This document shows, piece after piece, positions 1-6,673 of a DNA stretch of 11,134 nucleotides; positions within the stretch are counted from its first letter, which is position 1; the number at the start of each line of letters is the position of its first letter. This DNA is from JAYXXU01 sp049301135 (GTDB taxonomy: Bacteria > Pseudomonadota > Gammaproteobacteria > Pseudomonadales > Moraxellaceae): positions 1 through 11,134 of the forward strand of contig JBAQKP010000170.1 in the NCBI GenBank assembly GCA_049301135.1, given 5' to 3'. Position numbers and translations under genes: made by a program. Under the pieces are notes generated by a model. It did not search any database. It was given only the letters and a program-made list of their open reading frames with translations, and was not told the origin of the DNA.

Positions 1-1449
1 GGATTTGGTGGGATGGGTATGGCGATCCAACTGCGCCGGATGGGGATCAAGAATATCCGCATTCTCGAAGAACAAAGCGATGTTGGCGGCACATGGCATA
101 TCAATCATTACCCCGGTTTGTCAGTCGATATTGACTCAGTGACCTATAGCTATTCATTTGAACCGAATCCGTTTTGGTCACGTACTTTTGCAACCGGCGA
201 TGAGTTGAAGCGTTACGCGCTGCATGTCGCCGAAAAATATGATCTACGCGAGTTGATGCGCTTTGGTAGTTTGGTCGAGCAAGCGCAATACGACGAAGAC
301 AACCACACGTGGACAGTCTGGTGTCGTGACCAAGCACCGATTACCACGCGCTTGCTGATCGTGGCGACCGGTTATCTGTCACATCCCAAGATTCCTGAAA
401 TCAAAGGTTTGTCGTCATTTAAAGGCAAGGTCATGCACACCGCCAAATGGGAGCATGACTACGATTTAAACGGCAAACGGGCGGCGATTATTGGTACGGG
501 CGCAACTTCGGTGCAGCTTGCGCCCGCGATTGCACCGATTGTGAAGCATCTGTCGATATTTCAGCGCACGCCAGTCTGGGTCATGCCAAAAACTGACGTA
601 CCGATTCCACGCGCGGTACAGCAGTTGTTTTATCGGTTGCCAGTGACGCAGCGGTTGGCGCGTTATGTCAGTTCAGGCGCGTTAGAGATGCTGATGGTGC
701 TGGCCGTGCTGCATTATAAAGAGCTGCCGATTTTGGCGCGGACGGCGGAAACCATTTCCAAGCGGTTTTTAAACGTGCAGGTCAAAGACAAGGCTCTACG
801 CAAAAAACTGCTACCGACCTATAGCTTTGGCTGCAAGCGTCCAGCCCGCTCGAATAACTATTGGCCGACGTTTAACCGTGACAACGTGTCGCTGGTGACT
901 GACGGGATTGAGCGGATTGTCGAAGATGGCATCATTACCAAAGACGGCAAACATCATCCGCTGGATACCTTGCTGATGGCGACCGGTTTTAAGGTGTGGG
1001 ATCGTGGCAATACGCCCGCGTTTGAAATTACCGGCAAAAATGGTCTGAATTTGTTTGATTTTTGGATGGAGCAGCGCTTCCAAGCCTATGAGGGGCTGAC
1101 CATTCCAAACTTCCCGAATCTGTTCAATATGCCGAGTCCGTTTTCGTTTACCGGCTTATCGTACTTCTTTACGATTGAAGCGCATATGCGGCATTTGCAG
1201 CGGATTGTCGGGCAGATGCAGGCGAAAGGCGCGACAGAGGTCGAGGTAACTGAGCCGGCCAATCGCGAGTTCCGTGCCAAGATGATGCAAAATATGCAGA
1301 GTACGGTGTTTGTGCAGGGCAACTGTAGCGAGTCGAATAGTTATTATTTTAATTCGCACGGGGAGGCGTTGTTCTTACGGCCAACCAGCACGCCGCTGGT
1401 GTTGTGGAACGCGGCGCGGATTCCGTTTAAGGATTATCATTTTCGGTAG
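1..1449 (+). CDS. FAD-dependent monooxygenase, Baeyer-Villiger type (5' end outside window)
   Basis: Predicted FAD- and NADPH-dependent monooxygenase of the flavin-binding family that inserts oxygen into ketones (Baeyer-Villiger type). The reading frame is open from base 1. The first residues, GFGGMGM, are the end of the N-terminal GxGxxG FAD-binding motif, so the ATG at 13 is internal and roughly 10-20 residues lie upstream of the window. Numbered from that ATG, GGTWHINHYPG (from about residue 25) is the conserved flavin-side motif. FKGKVMHTAKW (136-146) matches the Baeyer-Villiger fingerprint FxGxxxHxxxW. GTGATS (161-166) is the second, NADP-binding Rossmann motif. The late ATG motif in LLMATGF and the C-terminal NSYYFNSHGE region also fit. 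Length, about 482 visible residues, fits the family's roughly 490-550. The substrate cannot be read from the sequence; cyclic, linear or steroid-like ketones are all possible. The family call is firm, and the fingerprint favours Baeyer-Villiger over N-hydroxylating or FMO-type relatives. Confidence 0.9.
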   Translation, partial: GFGGMGMAIQLRRMGIKNIRILEEQSDVGGTWHINHYPGLSVDIDSVTYSYSFEPNPFWSRTFATGDELKRYALHVAEKYDLRELMRFGSLVEQAQYDEDNHTWTVWCRDQAPITTRLLIVATGYLSHPKIPEIKGLSSFKGKVMHTAKWEHDYDLNGKRAAIIGTGATSVQLAPAIAPIVKHLSIFQRTPVWVMPKTDVPIPRAVQQLFYRLPVTQRLARYVSSGALEMLMVLAVLHYKELPILARTAETISKRFLNVQVKDKALRKKLLPTYSFGCKRPARSNNYWPTFNRDNVSLVTDGIERIVEDGIITKDGKHHPLDTLLMATGFKVWDRGNTPAFEITGKNGLNLFDFWMEQRFQAYEGLTIPNFPNLFNMPSPFSFTGLSYFFTIEAHMRHLQRIVGQMQAKGATEVEVTEPANREFRAKMMQNMQSTVFVQGNCSESNSYYFNSHGEALFLRPTSTPLVLWNAARIPFKDYHFR

Positions 1450-1463
1450 TGGATGAGTGGGTA

Positions 1464-1502
1464 GGGTGCGTACCATTCAAACATGGTACGCATAGCGCAC
1501 CC
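1464..1502. repeat. Inverted repeat with two alternative pairings, possible terminator or dispersed repeat
   Basis: TGCGTACCAT (1467-1476) pairs perfectly with ATGGTACGCA (1483-1492) around a 6-base loop. GGGTGCG (1464-1470) is also the exact reverse complement of CGCACCC (1496-1502), so the left arm can pair with either of two right-hand segments. It lies 15 bases after the monooxygenase stop codon, where a terminator is expected, but no T-run follows. It could act as an RNA end or stabiliser, or be a copy of a dispersed intergenic palindrome. Confidence 0.6.
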
Positions 1503-1656
1503 TTGTATCTGGCTTGCTGTAGTGGTTAGCTTGCATCACAAACTACTGTTGCAGCAGCATGACGAAGTGAGTCTGTGTCATACAACTTTACCAGATGTAC
1601 ACAGTATAGCTGCCTATTGAGGGGTGTGAATGTCTTGATTAGCAGCTAAGACTTCG

Positions 1657-1665
1657 TGCTAGAAT
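1657..1665 (+). promoter_or_regulatory. Candidate extended -10 promoter for the signalling operon
   Basis: TGC followed by TAGAAT (1660-1665) forms a TGn-extended -10 element close to the sigma-70 consensus. A TTGATT at 1635-1640 is a possible -35 box, but the 19-base spacer is long, so the extended -10 would carry most of the recognition. Transcription would begin near 1672, giving a leader of about 90 bases. The -10 overlaps a small perfect palindrome, AGAAT-AAA-ATTCT (1661-1673), which might be an operator. This is inferred from sequence pattern alone. Confidence 0.4.
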
Positions 1666-1750
1666 AAAATTCTGGATGAATATCAACTGTACAAAAGATT
1701 TAAATTTTTTGTAATTGAATCATTCAAGGTTTTTGGACGCTCTATAGCAC

Positions 1751-1757
1751 AAGGAAG
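1751..1757 (+). promoter_or_regulatory. Ribosome-binding site of the HD-GYP gene
   Basis: AAGGAAG lies six bases before the ATG at 1764 and is a good Shine-Dalgarno match. It supports this start codon. The receiver domain also begins with the usual short leader before its first beta strand. Confidence 0.7.
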
Positions 1758-1763
1758 ATCGCT

Positions 1764-2870
1764 ATGCCTACCGATAAAACTGCCGCGCGCATTCTGATCG
1801 TTGACGACGTGCCTGCCAACATCCGCCTGTTGGAACGCGTTTTGATTAATGAAGGTTATCAAATACAAGGGGCGAGCAGTGGATCTGAAGCCCTGAAAAT
1901 GGTTGCGAACGCACCGCCTGATCTGATTTTACTTGATGTCATGATGCCCCACATGAATGGCTTTCAAGTCACCGAGCAGCTTAAAAAATCCAATCTCACT
2001 GCGCACATCCCCGTCATTTTAGTGACTGCCGCCGATGATAAAGAGGTGCATGTTCAGGGCTTGGCAGCGGGTGCTGAGGATTTTTTGAGCAAACCGATCA
2101 AAATCCCTGAGCTGTTGTTACGCGTGCGTAATTTACTGCGTCTCAAAGAGAACCATGATGTGCTGGAGCAGCACCGCGATCTGTTGGAGCGTAAAGTCAG
2201 TGAGCGTACTGAGGCCTTGCATCATAGTTACCGCGATAGTATTTATTTACTTACCCAAGCGGCTGAGCGTCGTGACAATGAAACGGGTTTGCATATTCGG
2301 CGAATTAGCCACTATTGTCAGTCACTTGCCGCTGCCCTTGGACTAGATGAAGACTTTCAGGAACAAATATTTTTTGCCAGCTCGATGCACGATATTGGCA
2401 AAATTGCTATTCCTGATGCCATTTTACTTAAACAAGGGCCACTAAATGAAGAAGAATGGGAGGTCATGCGCACCCATACCACGCAAGGTGCCGAAATTCT
2501 GGCGGGCAGCACCTCGTCCTATATCGTCATGGGTAAGGAGATTGCGCTATCGCACCATGAGCGTTGGGATGGCGGCGGTTATCCGCACGGTTTGGTCGGG
2601 GAGCAAATTCCTTTGGCGGCACGCATCATGAGTGTCTGTGATGTGTACGATGCGTTACGCAGTCAGCGTCCTTATAAGAAGCCAAGCGATCACATCAAGG
2701 CGTTAAAAATCATGCTGTACGGTGATGAGCGTACCCAGCCAAGCCATTTTGACCCGAATGTGCTGGCTGCTTTTAGTAAAATGTCGTCTAAATTTGCGCA
2801 GATTTATGACGCTGAGCAGCAGCTGCCTGCACTACCGCACAGTCTTAAAAACAGCGTGCCGCATGCCTAA
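1764..2870 (+). CDS. Response regulator with receiver and HD-GYP domains (predicted cyclic-di-GMP phosphodiesterase)
   Basis: A cytoplasmic two-component response regulator of 368 residues, RpfG-like in architecture, expected to hydrolyse cyclic-di-GMP when its receiver is phosphorylated. The receiver (about residues 8-125) has the acidic pair D14-D15, phospho-acceptor D58, T88 and K110, so it should be competent. A helical, probably coiled-coil linker rich in charged residues (about 130-160) leads to the HD-GYP domain (about 160-350). Expected metal and signature residues are present: H209-D210 in MHDIGK, the histidine in MRTHT, H264-H265 followed by ERWDGGGYP, and the aspartate of CDVYDAL. 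This fits an active enzyme rather than a degenerate one. The gene overlaps the hybrid kinase gene by 8 bases (2863-2870), so co-translation with its likely partner kinase is expected. The receiver plus HD-GYP assignment is secure; which input phosphorylates it is inferred from gene order. Confidence 0.95.
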   Translation: MPTDKTAARILIVDDVPANIRLLERVLINEGYQIQGASSGSEALKMVANAPPDLILLDVMMPHMNGFQVTEQLKKSNLTAHIPVILVTAADDKEVHVQGLAAGAEDFLSKPIKIPELLLRVRNLLRLKENHDVLEQHRDLLERKVSERTEALHHSYRDSIYLLTQAAERRDNETGLHIRRISHYCQSLAAALGLDEDFQEQIFFASSMHDIGKIAIPDAILLKQGPLNEEEWEVMRTHTTQGAEILAGSTSSYIVMGKEIALSHHERWDGGGYPHGLVGEQIPLAARIMSVCDVYDALRSQRPYKKPSDHIKALKIMLYGDERTQPSHFDPNVLAAFSKMSSKFAQIYDAEQQLPALPHSLKNSVPHA

Positions 2871-5800
2871 CCCTAGAGTCTTCAGTCAGCTTAGCCAGCG
2901 CTTGGCTTTGCTGGCCATGTTGGTCGGCGGTCTGGTAATGCTGGGCTGGATTTTTGAGCAGCCGTGGTTGACACAGCTGCGTCCCGACTGGGTGTCAGTC
3001 AAATTTAATAGCGCCATCGGCTTTATGCTGGCGGGTTGGGCGCTGTTTATTCGCCACCGTGACCAGCAAATCAGCGTCGGCTACCGTGTCGCGGCGGTCA
3101 GCCTGCTGCTGTTAGGCGCTCTGACCTTCAGCCAATATGCGCTATCAATTAATTTAGGGATTGATCAGTGGCTGGTGCGTGATCCACTCGCTGTGGATCG
3201 TATGACGGCTGGCCGTATGTCGCTCACCTGTGCGCTGTGTTTTTTATTACTGGGCAGCATCTTGTTATTAGATGGCAGCCGATTCCCGCAGCGTCAGCGT
3301 CTGATGGGCGGATTGACCTTAATTATCGCGCTGATCAGTGGTTTGGTTTTGTTAGGCTATGCCTATGGAGCGAATCCGTTAAGCACTATTTTTATTGATG
3401 ATTTAAGCCCAATGGCACTGCACACGGCGCTGGTTTTTTTACTGCTGACGATCCCAGCATTGAGCCTGCATACAGAGCACCCTTTACTGAGTGCCGCAAC
3501 ACTGCCACATGCCAAAAATTTCTTTTTGATCATTTTGATTATTCCAGTGGCCTCTTGGTTACGCCTAGAAGGTCAGTACCGTTTTGAACTGTATGATACC
3601 CCTACCGGTGTCGCATTACTGACGCTGTTTTTTATTGTGTTATGGCTGTTTGTGGTGGTCAGAACCATGAACACCATTCAGAAGCAACAGCTGGAAATCC
3701 AAACGCAACACCGACTAAACCAGTCTATCCTCAGCAATATGAGTGAAGGGCTGGTGGTGGTCGATGCGCAATACACCTATCAAGTCTTTAATCCTGCTGC
3801 TGAAGCTATCATGGGTGTCCACAACACCAACCCCGACCCCACCACATGGCAAGCGGCGTATGGCATATTTCATCCCGATAGCATGCAGCCTTATCAAGTG
3901 GAGCAGTATCCACTCACACAAGCGCTGCATGGCACTGCTGTTAACGATGTGGTGCTGTTTGTGCGCAATGCCCACCACACCGAAGGCGTGTATGTTAATG
4001 TCAATGCGCGACCGATCCATGATGAATCCGCAGCGATTGTCGGCGCGGTTGCAGTGCTGAGTGATATTAGCGAAAAACGTCGGCTCAGTGAGGCACAGTT
4101 ACAGGCCGCTCACTACGAACGCAGTCTGAGTGAGGCACTGATCTTGTTTAGCACCGCGACTGAGCGGGCCAGCCTGTTAGACACGCTGCTCCAGCAGTTA
4201 GGCAGCACGCATGCTTTTGCCGCATTGGCCTTTTATGGGTATTTTCCCGAACAGCAGCAGTACAAGTTGGCGGCTCACTATGCTTCGGTCAGTGCTATCG
4301 ACCCACAGGTTAGTTTTGAGGAGCAGCAACTCACTCGGCTGTTGACACTGCAAGAAGCCGGTGTTCTAGTGAAGCAAGGGCTGGCTGAGTTATGCCCAGT
4401 ACTGGGTTTGCTCGAGCAACCCGCTGCATTGTTGCTGTGCCCCGTTAATTATTATCATCAAAAACTCGGATTATTGCTGTTAACCGCCAATCATAGCCTG
4501 AGCTCCATCGACTTACAGTTTAGCCAGCGTCTGGCCACCCAGCTGGCAGTCGCCTTCAATAATATTCATCAAGAAGAGCTCAATGTCTTAAGCAGTGAGC
4601 TTAGTCACTATAGTATAGAGATTTCAATTAAAAATGAGATGCTTGAGAATGAATCCAAGATGAAGTCTGAGTTTTTGGCCAATATGTCGCACGAATTACG
4701 CACTCCTTTAAATGCAATTATTGGTTTTAGCGAAATTTTAAAAGACGGCATGGTGGGGGATTTAAGTAGTGACCAAAGCAGTTATGTCACTGAGATTTTT
4801 GACAGTGGTGAGCATTTGCTGTCACTGATTAACGATATTCTAGACCTGTCAAAAGTCGAAGCAGGCATGATGACGCTCGATCTTGCACGCGTCGAGGTGG
4901 TCAACTTATTGCAGGGCAGCTTAAGTGTGATTAAAGAAAAAGCCCTGAAAAACAGTATCAGCCTCACGCTTGATGTGGCAGATGCCCCAGCACACATCTT
5001 GGCCGATGGGCGTAAGGTCAAGCAAATTATTTATAATCTGCTCTCAAACGCGGTTAAGTTTACCCCTGAGCACGGTGAAATTAAGCTGGTGGCACGTCAG
5101 GTAAGTCGTGAGGCATGCCAGTTATGTCTGCCACACCTCTCGGTCTACCAATTGCCAGCCCCCGACAACGACTGGCAACAGTTCCTTGAAATTCGGGTGC
5201 ATGACACGGGGATTGGGATTGACACCGCTGACTTACATCGTTTGTTCCAGCCATTTACTCAAATCGATTCCTCATTATCGCGCAAATTTGCAGGGACAGG
5301 GCTGGGTCTTGAGTTGATTCGGCGGATGGCGGAGTTGCATGGCGGCAGCGTGGCGGTGGCCAGTGCCCTGATGCAAGGCTCGTGTTTTGCGGTGTGGTTA
5401 CCAATACGCGAAGTAGAGTTCTCCAAAGAGCTAGCCGAATCCATGCCAGAACCCACTGAAATAACCCCCATCCCGAATGCAGGTAACCTGCTCGCCTTGG
5501 TGGTTGAAAATAGTCAGCAGGCCACTGATATTTTACGGCTATATCTTGAGGAAGAGGGCTTTAGTGTGATCACCGCGCCAAGTGCCACACAGGCGTTGGC
5601 GATTATGGCCAAAAGCCGCCCTGATCTGATCACCCTCGACTTATTGCTGCCTGGGATGGATGGTTGGGATGTGCTCAACCTGATTAAAGCCGATCCTCAG
5701 CTGGTAGACATTCCCGTGGTGGTTATTTCTGGGATAAGCAACAGTGCCAGTGCGCTGCCACCGGGCGCGGCCAAAGTCCTGCAAAAACCGTTGCGCCGCG

Positions 5801-6243
5801 AAGAACTGGTCGCCACCTTGCAAGAGCTCGGCATGACGAACCATGAATCCGGCCCATTTACCGTACTAGCTGCCGATGATGATTCGAGTGCCTTAACCCT
5901 GATTAACAGCTGTCTGGCTAGCGAAAAAAACATTAGCTTGCTGTATGCGCATAATGGTCTCGAAGCGGTCAGCTTAATTCAGCAAAAACGACCTGATTTA
6001 CTGGTTGTGGATTTATTGATGCCCGTGATGAATGGTTTTGAAGTGGTGGCGCGTTTAAAAGAGGCACCCGAAACGGCATCATTACCGATTGTCGTGGTGT
6101 CCTCCAAAGAGATCACCGCTGAAGAGCGTCAGTGGCTCAATGAGCAAAACGTGGTGCAGATCATGACAAAAACCCCGTTTGATCGTAGTGCTTTTCTAAC
6201 CGAAGTCCGTCGAACTTTAAAAGGTAATCGCAAATGTCCGTAA
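2863..6243 (+). CDS. Membrane-bound hybrid histidine kinase with PAS, GAF-like, HisKA, HATPase and two receiver domains
   Basis: A 1126-residue inner-membrane hybrid sensor kinase. Residues 14 to about 267 hold eight hydrophobic segments forming a membrane sensor region of no family I can name. A PAS domain follows (about 285-405, starting near ILSNMSEGLVVVD), then a probable GAF-like region (about 420-570) and a helical connector. The HisKA domain has phospho-acceptor H610 in MSHELRTPLN. The ATPase domain has N725 and N729 (N box), DTGIGI from D781 and GTGLGL (811-816), so the kinase core looks intact. Receiver 1 (about 878-990) has phospho-acceptor D926, but its acidic pair is E882-N883. 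Receiver 2 (about 1003-1120) has an intact DDD cluster and D1050. No HPt domain is seen. The frame is open back to an ATG at 2722, deep inside the HD-GYP gene; I chose 2863 because the membrane domain starts directly after it and the 8-base overlap suggests translational coupling. No strong Shine-Dalgarno site precedes it. It overlaps the next gene by 10 bases. The signal sensed is unknown. Confidence 0.93.
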   Translation: MPNPRVFSQLSQRLALLAMLVGGLVMLGWIFEQPWLTQLRPDWVSVKFNSAIGFMLAGWALFIRHRDQQISVGYRVAAVSLLLLGALTFSQYALSINLGIDQWLVRDPLAVDRMTAGRMSLTCALCFLLLGSILLLDGSRFPQRQRLMGGLTLIIALISGLVLLGYAYGANPLSTIFIDDLSPMALHTALVFLLLTIPALSLHTEHPLLSAATLPHAKNFFLIILIIPVASWLRLEGQYRFELYDTPTGVALLTLFFIVLWLFVVVRTMNTIQKQQLEIQTQHRLNQSILSNMSEGLVVVDAQYTYQVFNPAAEAIMGVHNTNPDPTTWQAAYGIFHPDSMQPYQVEQYPLTQALHGTAVNDVVLFVRNAHHTEGVYVNVNARPIHDESAAIVGAVAVLSDISEKRRLSEAQLQAAHYERSLSEALILFSTATERASLLDTLLQQLGSTHAFAALAFYGYFPEQQQYKLAAHYASVSAIDPQVSFEEQQLTRLLTLQEAGVLVKQGLAELCPVLGLLEQPAALLLCPVNYYHQKLGLLLLTANHSLSSIDLQFSQRLATQLAVAFNNIHQEELNVLSSELSHYSIEISIKNEMLENESKMKSEFLANMSHELRTPLNAIIGFSEILKDGMVGDLSSDQSSYVTEIFDSGEHLLSLINDILDLSKVEAGMMTLDLARVEVVNLLQGSLSVIKEKALKNSISLTLDVADAPAHILADGRKVKQIIYNLLSNAVKFTPEHGEIKLVARQVSREACQLCLPHLSVYQLPAPDNDWQQFLEIRVHDTGIGIDTADLHRLFQPFTQIDSSLSRKFAGTGLGLELIRRMAELHGGSVAVASALMQGSCFAVWLPIREVEFSKELAESMPEPTEITPIPNAGNLLALVVENSQQATDILRLYLEEEGFSVITAPSATQALAIMAKSRPDLITLDLLLPGMDGWDVLNLIKADPQLVDIPVVVISGISNSASALPPGAAKVLQKPLRREELVATLQELGMTNHESGPFTVLAADDDSSALTLINSCLASEKNISLLYAHNGLEAVSLIQQKRPDLLVVDLLMPVMNGFEVVARLKEAPETASLPIVVVSSKEITAEERQWLNEQNVVQIMTKTPFDRSAFLTEVRRTLKGNRKCP

Positions 6244-6608
6244 CGATTTTGATTGTAGAGGACACGCCTGCCAATACCCGCTTACTCAGCGTGATGTTAG
6301 GGACGGCGAGCTATCAAGTCTTGGCTGCCACGACTGCGCAAGAAGGCATCGCGCTGGCGCGAAGTGCTCAGCCTGCGCTGATTTTAATGGATGTGCAATT
6401 GCCGACCATGAATGGCTTAGAAGCGACCGCACTCCTCAAAGCCGACCCGTTGACCGCCAGTATTCCGATTATTGCCGTTACCGCCTTTGCGATGAAAGGC
6501 GATGAAGAAAAAATACGCGCGGCAGGCTGTGATGACTATTTAAGCAAGCCTGTGCGCCATCAGACTCTGCTGCAAGCGGTGAGCCGTGCTTTAGCCAGCC
6601 ACAGCTGA
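6234..6608 (+). CDS. Stand-alone single-domain response regulator (CheY/DivK-like)
   Basis: A 124-residue cytoplasmic protein made of one receiver domain with no output domain. It has E9-D10 as the acidic pair, phospho-acceptor D53 in LILMDVQLP, T83 and K105, so it should be phosphorylatable. The start overlaps the end of the hybrid kinase gene by 10 bases, and an AAAAGG-type ribosome-binding site lies just upstream (ending at 6224). Such proteins act as phosphate shuttles, phosphate sinks or allosteric protein-binding switches. Its position directly after a hybrid kinase suggests it exchanges phosphate with, or is tuned by, that kinase. The sequence is closest in feel to DivK-type receivers often found beside hybrid kinases, but a specific role cannot be assigned. 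It is the last gene of the operon; a bidirectional terminator follows 12 bases after its stop codon. Confidence 0.93.
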   Translation: MSVTILIVEDTPANTRLLSVMLGTASYQVLAATTAQEGIALARSAQPALILMDVQLPTMNGLEATALLKADPLTASIPIIAVTAFAMKGDEEKIRAAGCDDYLSKPVRHQTLLQAVSRALASHS

Positions 6609-6620
6609 CGACGCCTACGC

Positions 6621-6649
6621 AAAAAAACAGCCCATAGTGGGCTGTTTTT
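6621..6649. terminator. Bidirectional intrinsic terminator between convergent genes
   Basis: ACAGCCCA (6627-6634) pairs perfectly with TGGGCTGT (6638-6645) around a three-base TAG loop. An A-tract on the left and a T-tract on the right extend the stem and supply a U-run in both transcription directions. It lies 12 bases after the stop of the stand-alone receiver gene (plus strand) and 24 bases after the stop of the acyl-CoA dehydrogenase gene (minus strand), so it can end both transcripts. Confidence 0.9.
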
Positions 6650-6673
6650 GCAAGACAGGTTGAGCGCTCGCGC

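Larger units (their letters stand above)
1450..1763. other. Intergenic region between the monooxygenase and the signalling operon
   Basis: This 314-base stretch has no convincing gene. It holds a strong hairpin just after the monooxygenase stop (1464-1502). A weaker possible stem pairs AGTGGTT (1521-1527) with AACTACT (1541-1547) through one G-U pair. A candidate extended -10 promoter lies at 1657-1665, followed by an AT-rich leader at about 1690-1730 and the ribosome-binding site of the next gene. The short minus-strand reading frame across 1683-1868 runs into the well-supported HD-GYP gene and was not accepted. Confidence 0.7.

Noticed and set aside
1683..1868. A 61-codon minus-strand frame across the HD-GYP gene start.
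   Set aside because: It overlaps the receiver coding region and the leader, lacks a supporting ribosome-binding site and has no recognisable features.
2722..2862. An extended start for the hybrid kinase gene at ATG 2722.
   Set aside because: It would overlap 149 bases of the well-conserved HD-GYP gene and add a non-family leader. The ATG at 2863 sits directly before the first membrane segment and gives a normal 8-base overlap.
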